Shown: positions 9,392-21,707, numbered from the stretch's first letter. The stretch is DNA of 51,965 nucleotides from JAWKJY01 sp041393535 (GCA_041393535.1 JAWKJY010000017.1:1-51965), one strand, 5' to 3'. Program-made: numbers and translations. The notes: a model not told the origin generated them from the sequence alone.

Positions 9392-10903
9392 CTACGACGT
9401 GTAGTCGTACGGCACGAACATCCCGCGGACGTCCGGGAAGCGGTTCTCGACGCCGGCGCCGGTCACGGAGAGCTGGTGGATGCCCGTCCCGTCGGCGTTC
9501 ATGATGAACATCTCCTCGCCGCCGTCCGCGTTGTTCGAGTTGTCGGCGCCCGTCTTGATCGACGAGTTGAAGACGATGCGACCGTCGGGCGTCCAGCCCG
9601 GGTGCTCGTCGTTGACCGAGTTGTTCGTGATCTGCGTCTTGCCCGTCCCGTCGGCGTTGATCACCATGACCTCGTAGTCGCCGCCGCCCACGTTCTCCAT
9701 GAAGGCGATCTTCGAGCCGTCCGGCGACCAGTCGCACTCGCGCTGCTCGTTCGCGCCGCCCGCGACGATGGAGGGCGAGCTGGACGTGACGTTCCCGCTC
9801 CCGTCGACCGTCAGCGTCACGACGGCGAGATCGGCGTCGCCGTTCTTCGCGGTCTGGATGCAGACCTGGCCGCCCGGCCCGTAGGCGGGCTCCTGGTCGT
9901 CGGAGCACTTCGTCGGGGTGGCCGTCTTCGTCCAGAAGTTCGCCTCGTTCGTGCCGGTCGTCGCCGGGTTGTCGGGCACGCAGGGCGTCAGGTTCTGCTG
10001 GTTCGTCCCGTCCGCGTTCATCACGTAGACGTCCCAGTTGCCCTGGTAGACGTTCGACGCGTCGCCAGGCGGCGCCGAGTTCGTATGGCCGTTGCGGAGG
10101 CTGTCGAAGACGATCTTCCCGTTCGGGCCCCACTGCGGGTCCTCGTCCGCCGAGCTGCCGGCCCAGTTCACAACGCCGGCGTTCGTCGTCAGGCGCGTGT
10201 TGTGCGAGCCGTCCACGCGCATCGAGTAGATGTCGCGGTTCGTCGAGCCGGACGCGGTCGGCCCGTAGCCCAGGCCCGCGCCCGAGAGCGCGTCGGAGTC
10301 CTTCTCCGTCTCGTAGGTGAACGTGCCGGTGTCCGGCGACCAGAACGCGTCGCCGTCCTCCCACGTGTTCGCGGTCAGCGGGTAGGCGCCGGTGCCGTCG
10401 AGGTTCATCACCCAGATCTCGCGGTCCGACGTGCCGTCGCCGGTCGGGCGCGTGGAGGTGAAGACCGTGTTCGCGACCCACACCTTCGCCGTCGCGACCC
10501 GCGTCACGTCGGCGGCGCCCGTCGGGTTCTCGACGGCGCCGGTCGAGGTGATCGTCCAGCGCGCATAGGTCGCGTCGTAGGCGCCCGACCAGACGACCGT
10601 GCCCCCGTCGATCGTCTCCGTGCGCTGGCTCAGCAGCGTCGGGCTGGTGAGGTTCGAGCCGGGGTTCGAGATGATCGCCATCGCGCGGTTGACGCCCGCC
10701 TCGGCGAGGTTCTGCGCGCGGCTCGAGCGCTGGCTGAACGTCGACATCTGCGCGTTCTCCTGCGAGTAGCCGATCGCGAGCCCGGCCACGACCAGCAGCA
10801 CGGCGAGCACGCCGACCGCGACGAGGAGCGCGACGCCGTCCTCGCGGCCGCCGACCCGCGCGCACAGGCGCGCACGCAGGCTCCGCTCGCTCGTCCCGAC
10901 CAT
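9392..10903 (-). CDS. PilX-type pilin N-terminus fused to a TolB/WD40-like beta-propeller
   Basis: A 503-residue protein with unusual architecture. Residues about 20-70 match the PilX_N minor-pilin module: basic end, 'DGVALLVAVGVLAVLLVVAG' membrane helix, then 'NLAEAGVNRAMAII'. The rest is a secreted propeller of five to six PD40/TolB blades, seen as repeats of 'MN.DGT....LT' ('EIWVMNLDGTGAYPLT', 'DVYVMNADGTNQQNLT', 'EVMVINADGTGKTQIT', 'MFIMNADGTGIHQLS') alternating with 'WSPDGSKIAFMEN', 'WTPDGRIVFNSS'. Start ATG 10903 is favoured over GTG 10927 because a perfect hairpin (10917-10942) covers the latter. No other pilus genes are present. A surface-displayed or pilus-tip propeller is an inference. 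Confidence 0.8.
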   Translation of the reverse strand: MVGTSERSLRARLCARVGGREDGVALLVAVGVLAVLLVVAGLAIGYSQENAQMSTFSQRSSRAQNLAEAGVNRAMAIISNPGSNLTSPTLLSQRTETIDGGTVVWSGAYDATYARWTITSTGAVENPTGAADVTRVATAKVWVANTVFTSTRPTGDGTSDREIWVMNLDGTGAYPLTANTWEDGDAFWSPDTGTFTYETEKDSDALSGAGLGYGPTASGSTNRDIYSMRVDGSHNTRLTTNAGVVNWAGSSADEDPQWGPNGKIVFDSLRNGHTNSAPPGDASNVYQGNWDVYVMNADGTNQQNLTPCVPDNPATTGTNEANFWTKTATPTKCSDDQEPAYGPGGQVCIQTAKNGDADLAVVTLTVDGSGNVTSSSPSIVAGGANEQRECDWSPDGSKIAFMENVGGGDYEVMVINADGTGKTQITNNSVNDEHPGWTPDGRIVFNSSIKTGADNSNNADGGEEMFIMNADGTGIHQLSVTGAGVENRFPDVRGMFVPYDYTS

Positions 10904-10916
10904 CACCCGGGTTCTC

Positions 10917-10942
10917 GGCTCCCTCACGCATCTGAGGGAGCC
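10917..10942 (-). terminator. Perfect hairpin between metH and the pilin-propeller gene
   Basis: 10-bp arms GGCTCCCTCA / TGAGGGAGCC with 6-nt loop CGCATC. It lies about 100 bp after the metH stop and 14 bp before ATG 10903, so it could end metH transcripts or control translation of the next gene. A smaller CCCC-GTTC-GGGG hairpin follows metH at 11028-11039. Confidence 0.55.
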
Positions 10943-11041
10943 ACGCCGGGGTGAGGCGCGCCTCCCTCGGGTGGGGGAATCGCCGCACGGACCACCCGAA
11001 CGAGGGCCGACCGAGGGTCGAGGGCGACCCCGTTCGGGGGA

Positions 11042-14688
<3,647 letters not shown>

Positions 14689-14784
14689 GACGGGGACGGA
14701 GGCGGCGCCTCTCCCCCGCGTCATCGGCAGGGCGAGGTCTGGCCTCCACGAATGGTAGTCAGCGGGGTCGCGGACGCCGCCGGG

Positions 14785-15334
14785 TCAGGCGGCGAGGAGC
14801 GGACGGGCGATCGTCCAGTACGCGACGGCGCGCGCCGCCAGCCGGTCGGCCTCGGCCGCCGGATCCGCGAGGTCGAGCTCCCGCCGCGGGTCGCGCAGAC
14901 GGTGCTCGCCGACGGCCTCGACGACGTCCCGCTCGGGCTCGCGCCCGACGGCCGCGGACCAGTCGACCGCGTCGAGCGCACCCGCCAACCGACCCGCCAG
15001 GTGCGCCCGCAGGTGCAGGCCGACGTGGACGCGAACGGGCCAGCCGGCCGTCTCGAAGACGCAGCCGACGTGGGCGTCGTAGAAGGGCAGCCCGGGGAAG
15101 CCGAAGGCGACCCAGTCGACCGCGACGCGATGCCCGAGGTCGGGTCGCACCTCCATCGCGCGCACCCGGTCGAGCTCTCCGACGACGCCCACCGGCGCGT
15201 CGAGCGCGCGCTCGACGCGCTCGCGGATCGCGAGCGGCCGGCCCGGGAGGAGCCCGGCCATCTCGGGCCGGACGGCGAGCCAGGCGCGCAGCCGCGCCAG
15301 CGGGATCGACGGGGGTGGGGTCGGGGATCGCCAT
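14785..15334 (-). CDS. Uncharacterised protein, probable one-base insertion near the start
   Basis: About 182 residues if repaired; I do not recognise the family. The body has 'VRPEMAGLLPGRPLAIRERV', 'VAVDWVAFGFPGLPFYDAHV', 'GCVFETAGWPVRVHVGLHL' and ends 'RAVAYWTIARPLLAA'. It looks like a soluble enzyme or binding domain with no signal peptide. The conserved frame lacks a good start, but ATG 15334 has TAGCGT 6 nt upstream and begins 'MAIPDPT' in another frame. Removing one C from the CCCCC run (about 15311-15315) joins it to 'PSIPLARLRAWLAV'. It is divergent from the SDR gene; the two -10 boxes lie about 50 bp apart. Confidence 0.6.
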
Positions 15335-15340
15335 GCGGCG

Positions 15341-15346
15341 ACGCTA
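15341..15346 (-). promoter_or_regulatory. -10 element of the 14785-15334 gene
   Basis: TAGCGT on the minus strand, 6 nt before ATG 15334. This supports that ATG despite the frameshift. Confidence 0.5.
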
Positions 15347-15387
15347 GCAGGGCGCGGGCACGGCACGGCCGCGCGTCACGGATCGAC

Positions 15388-15393
15388 TAGGCT
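15388..15393 (+). promoter_or_regulatory. -10 element of the SDR-aspA operon
   Basis: TAGGCT, then CCGCGC, then GTG 15400: the leaderless pattern with an exact 6-nt gap. Confidence 0.6.
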
Positions 15394-15399
15394 CCGCGC

Positions 15400-16085
15400 G
15401 TGGCCGACCCCGTCTTCCTGATCACGGGCGCCTCGAGCAGGATCGGCGCCGCGACCGCGCGCGCCGCCGCGGCGGCAGGCCACCGGCTCGTCCTCGCCGG
15501 CCCGCTCGACGGACGCTCGAGGCCCTCGCGCAGGAGCTCGGCGGCCGGAGCGCGCGCTCGCGGTGCGCTGCGACGTGACCGGAGTGGGCCGACCAGGAGG
15601 CCATGGTCACGGCCGCCCTGGCCGCGTTCGGCCGGCTGGACGTCGTCTTCGCGAACGCCGGCTTCGGCGCGAGGCGGGGCTTCCTCGAGGAGTCGCCCGA
15701 GCACTGGCGCTCGATGATCCTCACGAACGTGCTCGGCTGCGCGCTGACGATCCGCGCGACGCTGCCGGCGCTGCGCGAGTCGCGCGGGCACGTGCTCCTG
15801 ACCGGCTCGGTCGCCGGCCGCGTCGCCGTCCCGGGCTCCGTCTACTCGGCGACGAAGTGGGCGGTGACGGGGATGGGCGAGTCGCTGCGCCGCGAGGTCG
15901 CCGGCTCGGGCGTCCGCGTGACCCTGATCGAGCCGGGCGCGGTCGACACGCCGTTCTTCTCGAGTCGGCCGTCGGTCGCACTGCAGGCGGACGACGTCGC
16001 GCGCGCCGTCCTCTACGCGGTCGGCCAGCCCGCGCACGTCGACGTGAGCGAGATCCTGATCCGCCCGCTGGGGCAGGAGCTGTGA
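15400..16085 (+). pseudogene. Short-chain dehydrogenase/reductase, about three indels in the 5' third
   Basis: Classical SDR, NAD(P)-dependent. GTG 15400 begins 'FLITGASSRIGAATARA', the TGxxxGxG-type dinucleotide site with the last Gly-region altered to 'SRIG'. After about 35 residues the frame slips near 15500, 15555 and 15583. Islands 'LEALAQELGG', 'ALAVRCDVT' and 'EWADQEAMV' can be joined. From 15603 the frame is clean: 'VVFANAGFGARRG' (NAG motif), 'HVLLTGSVAG' (catalytic Ser) and 'SVYSATKWAV' (YxxxK). Its TGA overlaps the aspA GTG (GTGA 16082-16085), so the genes are coupled. The clustered indels suggest sequence error or recent inactivation; all catalytic residues survive. Confidence 0.72.
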
Positions 16086-17383
16086 GCGAGGCCTCCCTCA
16101 CGCGCGCAGAGCACGACGCCCTCGGCGAGGTCGAGGTCCCGGCCGACGCGCTCTGGGGCGTCCACACGCAGCGGGGCCTCGGCAACTTCCCGATCGGCGG
16201 CCCCGTGACGCGCGACGAGCCCGCGGTGATCCTCGCGCTCGCGTGGACGAAGGCGGCCGCAGCCCGGGCGAACGCGGAGCTCGGCGTCATCCCCCGGGAC
16301 GTCGCCGCCGCGATCGTCGAGGCCGCGCACGAGCTGGTCGAGGGCCGCTGGCACGACCACTTCCCGGTGACGCTGCTCCAGGGCGGCGGCTACACGACGC
16401 TGAACATGAACGCGAACGAGGTGCTCGCGAACCGCGCGTCCGAGCTGCTCGGCGGCGAGCGCGGCGCCTACGACCGCGTCCACCCGAACGACCACGTCAA
16501 CCGCTCGCAGTCGACGAACGACGCGATCCCGACCGCGCTCGCGCTCGCCGCCGTCTCGCTCGGGCTGCGGACGGTCGACGACCTCGCGCACCTCGAGGCG
16601 ACGCTCCGCGCGAAGGCCGGGGAGGCGGGCGAGCTCGTCCGGATCGGCCGCACGTGCATCCAGGACGCGGTGCCGCTGCGCGCCGCCGACGGCCTGCTCG
16701 CCTCGGCGAGCGCGCTCGCCCGCACGGGCGGCGACCTGCGCTGCTCGCTCGACGAGCTGCTCGCGGTGCCGATCGGCGCGACCGCGATCGGCACGGGGAT
16801 CGGCGCCCCGGCCGGCTACCGCCAGCACGTGGTGCGCGCGCTCGCCGAGGAGTCGGGGCTCCCGGTGAACGCGGACGCCGACCTCTTCGACGGGCTGCAG
16901 CACCTCGACCCGTACGTCCGCGTCGCCTCCGACCTCGTCCGGGCGATGCTCGTCGTCGCGAAGCTCGCGAACGACCTGCGCTTCCTCTCCTCCGGCCCGG
17001 TCGGCGGGATCGGGGAGCTGCGGCTGCCCGCGGTCCAGGCCGGCTCGTCGATCATGCCCGGCAAGGTCAACCCGGTCATGCCCGAGCTGGTGATGCTCGC
17101 GAGCTTCGAGGCGCGGGGGGCCGCGACCGTGGTCGAGTGCGCGGTCGCCGCGGGCGAGCAGGAGCTGAACGTCTGGGAGCCGGCGATCACGACGAGCCTG
17201 CTGCCGGCGCTGCGCCGCTCGGGCGAGGCCGTGCGGCTCTTCGCCGACCGCTGCGTCGCCGGGATCGCCTGGAACGCCGACCGCGCCGCCGCGAACCTCG
17301 GGGGCTCGTTCGGCGACGCGGTCGAGCGGGCGGCGACCGAGGGCTACTCGGCCGTCGCGCGCGAGCGCTACGCGGGCACGTAG
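16082..17383 (+). CDS. aspA: Aspartate ammonia-lyase
   Basis: A 433-residue member of the aspartase/fumarase superfamily, converting L-aspartate to fumarate and ammonia. The three conserved regions are present: 'VHPNDHVNRSQSTNDAIPTA' (C1), 'GTGIGAPAGYRQHV' (C2 region) and the superfamily signature 'GSSIMPGKVNPVMPE', whose first Ser (Ser322) is the expected catalytic base on the mobile loop. The N-terminal 'EVEVPADALWGVHTQRGLGN' favours aspartase over fumarase. It is shorter than E. coli AspA (478), ending soon after the C-terminal helices. The start GTG 16082 overlaps the SDR stop. Its last 16 bases overlap the convergent hydantoinase gene. Confidence 0.88.
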   Translation: MSEASLTRAEHDALGEVEVPADALWGVHTQRGLGNFPIGGPVTRDEPAVILALAWTKAAAARANAELGVIPRDVAAAIVEAAHELVEGRWHDHFPVTLLQGGGYTTLNMNANEVLANRASELLGGERGAYDRVHPNDHVNRSQSTNDAIPTALALAAVSLGLRTVDDLAHLEATLRAKAGEAGELVRIGRTCIQDAVPLRAADGLLASASALARTGGDLRCSLDELLAVPIGATAIGTGIGAPAGYRQHVVRALAEESGLPVNADADLFDGLQHLDPYVRVASDLVRAMLVVAKLANDLRFLSSGPVGGIGELRLPAVQAGSSIMPGKVNPVMPELVMLASFEARGAATVVECAVAAGEQELNVWEPAITTSLLPALRRSGEAVRLFADRCVAGIAWNADRAAANLGGSFGDAVERAATEGYSAVARERYAGT

Positions 17384-18768
17384 CGCCCGATCGGCTTCTC
17401 GGACACGATCGCGCCGTCCTTCGAGACGAGGGTGCCGCGCACGTACACGAGCTCCGGCCAGCCGTACAGCTCCTCGTCCTCGTAGATCGTGTACCCGGAG
17501 ATCGAGTGCAGCTCGCTCGCCTTCGCCGGGCGCGACGCGTTCGGATCGAGGACGACGACGTCCGCGTCCGAGCCGACCTGGAGGACGCCCTTCTGCGGAT
17601 AGAGGTCGAAGCGCCGTGCGGTGTTCTCCGCGAGCGTGCGGGCGAGCGTGTCGAGCGAGCAGCGGCCCGCCTTCAGGCCGGCGGTGACGCAGGACGGGAG
17701 CAGCGTCCCCATCAGCGGGCCGAGGCCCACGCGGGCGTCCCAGAAGTCGCCCTGCTGCGACTCGATCGTGTACTGCTGGCAGTCGGTCCCGATCAGCGTG
17801 ATCGTGCCGTCGTTGACGCCGCGCCAGAGCTCGTCGCGGTCGCGCGGGCCGCGGATCGGCGGCTGGATCTTCCCGTACGCGCCGAGGCCCTTCGCGTCGC
17901 CCTCGGCGGCCGTCCAGTAGAGGAACGCGCCGAGCGTCTCGCCCACGACGTCCCAGCCGCGCGCGTGGAAGTCGCGGATCAGCTCGACCGACTCCCAGGC
18001 GCTGACGTGGACGACGTAGAGCGGGCAGCCGTGCTCGTGCGCGATCAGCGCGGCCGGATAGATCTGGATCGGCTCGAGGATGTTCGGGCTCGCCTCGTGC
18101 CAGGACTGGAGGTAGTCCGTGCGGCCCGTCGTGCGCATGCGGTCGTTCAGCATGTTGCGGGCGTTCGGCTCCTCCGCGTGGATCATCGGGAACGCCCTCG
18201 GGTGCCCGGCCGCGATGGCCTCGCAGGCCTCCCAGAAGAAGTCCCAGACGACGCCCTCGGGGAGCATCCCGAAGCTCGCGGCCTGCGCGCCGTTGTAGCC
18301 CGTGAAGAACTTGAACGAGCGGCAGCCGAGGCGCTGCGTCAGCTCGGCGACCTCCGCGCAGTGCTCGCGCAGCGTCATCACGACGTTGAAGCGGAAGTCG
18401 ACCTGGGAGTTGCCCGTGCCGCGGCGGATCCCGTCCTCGACGGCCCAGACGCGCGACTCGGTGCCGAACACGGTCGTCGAGATCAGCGTCGTGATGCCGC
18501 CGGCGGCCGCGTCCCTCGACTCGGTCACGAAGTCCGACTCGAGCTTCTCGGGTCCGTGGCCGTCGCCGACGCCGAGGTGGCAATGCGGGTCGATCACGCC
18601 GGGGAAGATCACCTTGCCGCCCACGTCGACGTCCTCGTCCCCGCGTGGGAGCGTCGCGTCAGCGCCGACGTGCGTGATCACGCCGCCACTCACCGCGATC
18701 CCCCCGCGCAGCACGCCCGACGGCGTCACGACCAGGCCGTTGCGCAGGGTCAGCTCGCTCGTCTCCAT
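17368..18768 (-). CDS. Dihydropyrimidinase/hydantoinase-type amidohydrolase
   Basis: A 466-residue cyclic amidohydrolase of the hydantoinase/dihydropyrimidinase/allantoinase group, opening cyclic ureide or imide rings. Metal ligands are all visible: 'PGVIDPHCHLG' (HxH), 'SFKFFTGYNG' (Lys that is carboxylated in the family), 'MIHAEEPN' (His), 'YVVHVSAWE' (His) and 'LIGTDCQQYT' (Asp). Family members usually have SDH at the last site; the 'TDCQQ' variant points to an unusual substrate loop. Start ATG 18768 follows GAGGAGGAG, a Shine-Dalgarno, so this gene has a leader, with TAGGAT further upstream. It may serve ureide salvage with the PuuE-like and AllC-like genes elsewhere in the window. Confidence 0.88.
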   Translation of the reverse strand: METSELTLRNGLVVTPSGVLRGGIAVSGGVITHVGADATLPRGDEDVDVGGKVIFPGVIDPHCHLGVGDGHGPEKLESDFVTESRDAAAGGITTLISTTVFGTESRVWAVEDGIRRGTGNSQVDFRFNVVMTLREHCAEVAELTQRLGCRSFKFFTGYNGAQAASFGMLPEGVVWDFFWEACEAIAAGHPRAFPMIHAEEPNARNMLNDRMRTTGRTDYLQSWHEASPNILEPIQIYPAALIAHEHGCPLYVVHVSAWESVELIRDFHARGWDVVGETLGAFLYWTAAEGDAKGLGAYGKIQPPIRGPRDRDELWRGVNDGTITLIGTDCQQYTIESQQGDFWDARVGLGPLMGTLLPSCVTAGLKAGRCSLDTLARTLAENTARRFDLYPQKGVLQVGSDADVVVLDPNASRPAKASELHSISGYTIYEDEELYGWPELVYVRGTLVSKDGAIVSEKPIGRYVPA

Positions 18769-18831
18769 GGCTCCTCCTCGACGTCCGTGATGCGGCCCGG
18801 CGATCCTAGTCGGCCCGGCGCTGCAGCGGGG

Positions 18832-19206
18832 TCACGCGTCGCCGTAGCCGACGTCCACCGACCCGGGCATCGAGACGTAGACGAGGCAGCCCTCGCGCGA
18901 CGAGATCGGCCCGTGCGGCGTCCCGGCCGGGAAGTAGTGGTACGACGGCGCGCGGTGCTCCTCGTCGCCGAGCCAGAGGTCGCCCTCGAGCAGCACCTCC
19001 TCCTGGTCGACCCCGTGCACCTCGGGCGCGGGCGCGCGGAAGCCGGGCGGCAGGCGGACGAGGCAGGCGATCGCGCCCGTCGCCGGGTCGTGCCGGAGCA
19101 CCGCGACCTGCTCGCCGGGCTCCGTGTGGAAGCCCACGTCCCCGAAGACCTCCTCGACCGACTTCCACTCCACCTCGCCGAAGCTCGCGTGCAGCGCGTC
19201 TCCCAT
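18832..19206 (-). CDS. Cupin-domain protein
   Basis: A 124-residue single-domain cupin. The first cupin motif is 'APEVHGVDQEEVLLEGDLWL' (H and E/Q ligands) and the second is 'YHYFPAGTPHGPISS' (G-x5-P-x-H). Such small cupins bind a metal and act as dioxygenase, isomerase or sensor; the ligand is not predictable. ATG 19206 overlaps the phospholipase-D gene stop (TGATG), so it is the third gene of a coupled LOG-PLD-cupin operon. Confidence 0.82.
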   Translation of the reverse strand: MGDALHASFGEVEWKSVEEVFGDVGFHTEPGEQVAVLRHDPATGAIACLVRLPPGFRAPAPEVHGVDQEEVLLEGDLWLGDEEHRAPSYHYFPAGTPHGPISSREGCLVYVSMPGSVDVGYGDA

Positions 19207-20288
19207 CACCGCTCCTCTCCGTCGTCCCGGTAGCGCTCGATCTGCGCCTCGACGAACGCGGCGATCCGGTCCGCCGCCGCGGCGCCCTCGAGCACGAGCA
19301 CGTTCTCGGCGTTCTCCTCGCCCGAGCGCGAGTGGTTGTACGAGCCGAGGAACGCCACGTCGTCGCAGATCACGATCTTCGCGTGCAGGTAGTCGTGGGG
19401 CCGCCCGGGCGCCCACGGGATCGACCGCTTGCGCGAGAAGCCGGCCTGCCCGGCGATCGTCTCGTACGCGGCGGGCTTCCACGCGCCCGTCCCGTCCCGC
19501 TCCCACTGGCGCAGCACCGAGCGCATCTGCGTCCCGTCGACGACCCCGCGGACGGTCAGGCCGGGCCGGTCGAGCACGTCGGCGAGCGCGCCGAGGATCG
19601 GCCCCGAGGTGAGCACCGGCGAGCAGACGAGGATGCGTCGACGCGCGCGTCGAACGGCCGACGCGATGCGGCCCGCGATCTCGGGGCCGCGCCCGGGGCA
19701 GAAGAACGGCCGCCCGACGACCCGCTGCCCGTCGAGCACGAGCTCGGTCTTCGCCGGCTCGAAGTCGCCGGTGCCCTCGACCTTCTGCCCGTCCCACAGC
19801 TCCTCGAAGACACGCGTGTACTCCGCGGCGATCTCCCGCGACTCGATCGTGCAGATCGCGTTCTCCTGCAGCGTGAAGGCGTCGTCCGTCCAGTTGAGCG
19901 AGCCCGTCCAGACGTGCGTCCCGTCGACGACGGCGAACTTGTCGTGCATCAGGCCGAGGAAGTCCGTCACGGGCCGCACGTCGAGGCCGAGCGAGTCGAC
20001 GTACTCGGGCGGCGGCGGCGGCGTCGGCGTCACCTCGGGCGGCCGGTGCTCGCGCTTCTTGACACGGTCGTCGTGGTCGCAGATCCGCACGTGGACGCCG
20101 CTCCGGGCCAGCCCCTGCAGCGTCTCGGCGACGACCCGGCCCTCGCCGTCCGGGTCGAAGCGGAAGTCGTAGATCGCGATCGCGACGTCGTGGCGGGCGC
20201 GCCCCAGGAACGCGGCCAGCTCGCCGGCGACGTCCCCGACGGTCTGGCCGCCCTGCTCGAGGAAGCGGAAGCGCAGCGTGTCCGTCAT
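19206..20288 (-). CDS. Phospholipase D-family protein with two HKD motifs
   Basis: A 360-residue PLD-superfamily enzyme with two active-site halves: 'MHDKFAVVDGTHVWTGSLN' and 'LHAKIVICDDVAFLGSYNHS', both with the H-x-K-x4-D core. There is no signal peptide or membrane helix, so it acts in the cytosol. Between the halves is a Pro-rich segment and 'PFFCPGRGPE'. Soluble PLD proteins of this type are often nucleases or phosphodiesterases rather than lipases. ATG 20288 overlaps the LOG stop (ATGA) and the 3' end overlaps the cupin start, so all three are co-translated. A link to nucleotide chemistry is inferred from LOG and the divergent macro-domain gene. Confidence 0.85.
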   Translation of the reverse strand: MTDTLRFRFLEQGGQTVGDVAGELAAFLGRARHDVAIAIYDFRFDPDGEGRVVAETLQGLARSGVHVRICDHDDRVKKREHRPPEVTPTPPPPPEYVDSLGLDVRPVTDFLGLMHDKFAVVDGTHVWTGSLNWTDDAFTLQENAICTIESREIAAEYTRVFEELWDGQKVEGTGDFEPAKTELVLDGQRVVGRPFFCPGRGPEIAGRIASAVRRARRRILVCSPVLTSGPILGALADVLDRPGLTVRGVVDGTQMRSVLRQWERDGTGAWKPAAYETIAGQAGFSRKRSIPWAPGRPHDYLHAKIVICDDVAFLGSYNHSRSGEENAENVLVLEGAAAADRIAAFVEAQIERYRDDGEER

Positions 20289-21013
20289 CGCGCGCCGGTC
20301 GTGACGAGCTCGCAGATCTCGTCCGGGTCGGAGGAGACGTGGAAGAGCCCGAGCTCGTCCGGGTCGACCATCCCGTCGCCGCAGACCTTCTCGTTCAGCC
20401 ACTCGACCAGCCCGGTCCAGTAGCCGTCCCCGTAGAGGACGACCGGGAAGCGCGAGACCTTGCCCGTCTGGATCAGGACGAGCGCCTCGAACAGCTCGTC
20501 GAGCGTCCCGTAGCCGCCGGGGAAGACGACGAAGCCCTCCGAGTACTTCACGAACATCGTCTTGCGCACGAAGAAGTAGCGGAAGTCGATCGCGAGGTTG
20601 ACGAACGGGTTCGTCCCCTGCTCGTGCGGCAGCTCGATGTTGCAGCCGATCGAGAGCCCGCCCGCCTCGTGCGCGCCGCGGTTGGCCGCCTCCATGATCC
20701 CGGGGCCGCCGCCGGTGATCACCGCGAAGCCCCGCCGGACGAGGCCCTTGCCCACCTCGACCGCGGCGGCGTAGTCCCGGTGCCCGTCCTGCACCCGCGC
20801 CGAGCCGAAGACGGAGACGGCGAGGCCGACGCGGGCGAGCATGTCGAAGCCGTCGACGAACTCGCCCAGGATGCGCAGCGCGCGCCACGGGTCGGTGTGG
20901 ACGAAGCCCGGGTCCTCCGGCCGGGCGAGCAGCCCCGCGTCGGCGTGGCGGATCCGCTCCCTCGCCGGGCCGGCGATGGTCAGCCGGCCCTTCCGCAGCT
21001 CGTCGTCGTGCAC
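20285..21013 (-). CDS. LOG-family (lysine decarboxylase-like Rossmann) protein
   Basis: A 242-residue protein of the LOG/TIGR00730 family. These are usually nucleoside 5'-monophosphate phosphoribohydrolases (cytokinin activation type) and were long mis-named lysine decarboxylases. Visible are 'VSVFGSARV', 'VITGGGPGIMEAANRGA' and the catalytic/phosphate motif 'VVFPGGYGTLDELFEA' (PGGxGTxxE). The start GTG 21013 is chosen over GTG 21019 because AGGGGG lies 5 nt upstream. It heads the LOG-PLD-cupin operon and is divergent from the macro-domain gene 173 bp away. Confidence 0.88.
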   Translation of the reverse strand: MHDDELRKGRLTIAGPARERIRHADAGLLARPEDPGFVHTDPWRALRILGEFVDGFDMLARVGLAVSVFGSARVQDGHRDYAAAVEVGKGLVRRGFAVITGGGPGIMEAANRGAHEAGGLSIGCNIELPHEQGTNPFVNLAIDFRYFFVRKTMFVKYSEGFVVFPGGYGTLDELFEALVLIQTGKVSRFPVVLYGDGYWTGLVEWLNEKVCGDGMVDPDELGLFHVSSDPDEICELVTTGAR

Positions 21014-21186
21014 TGGCACCCCCTCGCTCGTGGTTCGCGCGGGAATCATCCCTGCCCGGGCGGCGGCCCCGCGGGCGGACACCGACCCGGGCTCCGTGGT
21101 GGGGACGGATCGCCCGCCGGGGATCTCCCCGATTCGGGCTGGTGCAGCCGTCCGTAGCGTGAGCGGCCCACGACGAGGGAGGGCCC

Positions 21187-21687
21187 GTGATCCATTCCGT
21201 CTCCGGCGACATCCTGCTGACGCGCGCCGAGGCGATCGCGCACGGCATCGCGCCGAACGACCCGTTCGACCGCGGGCTCGCACGCGCGCTGCGGGAGCGC
21301 TGGCCGGCGATGCACAAGGACTACCGGCACTGGGCGAACACGCACAGGGCGAAGCCCGGCGACCTCTGGGCGTGGGGCGGACACGGGGTCCGGATCGTCA
21401 ACCTGCTGACGCAGGAGGGCGACCTCGGCCACGGCTCGCGGCCCGGCCGCGCGACCGTCGAGCACGTGAACCACGCCCTGCGCGCGCTGCGCCAGCACGC
21501 CGAGAAGGAGGGCTACGCGAGCATCGCGCTGCCGCGCCTCGCAACCGGGGTCGGCGGCCTCGACTGGGCCGACGTGAAGCCGCTCGTCGAGCACCACCTC
21601 GGCGACCTCGCCGCGGCCGTCTACGTGTACGAGACGTACGTCCCCGACCAGCAGGCGGACGAGCCCGGGCTGGTCGCGGCGAGCTAG
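21187..21687 (+). CDS. Macro-domain (ADP-ribose-binding) protein
   Basis: A 166-residue single macro domain. 'SVSGDILLTRAEAIAHGIAP' begins the first strand and helix; 'RIVNLLTQE' and 'IALPRLATGVGGLDWADVKP' form the ADP-ribose pocket and the G-rich phosphate loop with the family's 'GGLDW' end. This subgroup (ALC1/DarG-like) includes enzymes that remove ADP-ribose from protein or DNA, or deacetylate O-acetyl-ADP-ribose; the exact activity is unknown. The start GTG 21187 has GAGGGAGG 5 nt upstream. It is divergent from the LOG-PLD-cupin operon, and all of these act on nucleotide-type substrates. Confidence 0.87.
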   Translation: MIHSVSGDILLTRAEAIAHGIAPNDPFDRGLARALRERWPAMHKDYRHWANTHRAKPGDLWAWGGHGVRIVNLLTQEGDLGHGSRPGRATVEHVNHALRALRQHAEKEGYASIALPRLATGVGGLDWADVKPLVEHHLGDLAAAVYVYETYVPDQQADEPGLVAAS

Positions 21688-21707
21688 CGGGCGAGGGAGC
21701 GCAGGCG

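Noticed and set aside
14689..14787. Possible cobalamin or SAM riboswitch before metH
   Set aside because: The leader is only about 60 nt and I find no B12-box or SAM-I core; only a small GAGGC-GCCTC hairpin is present.
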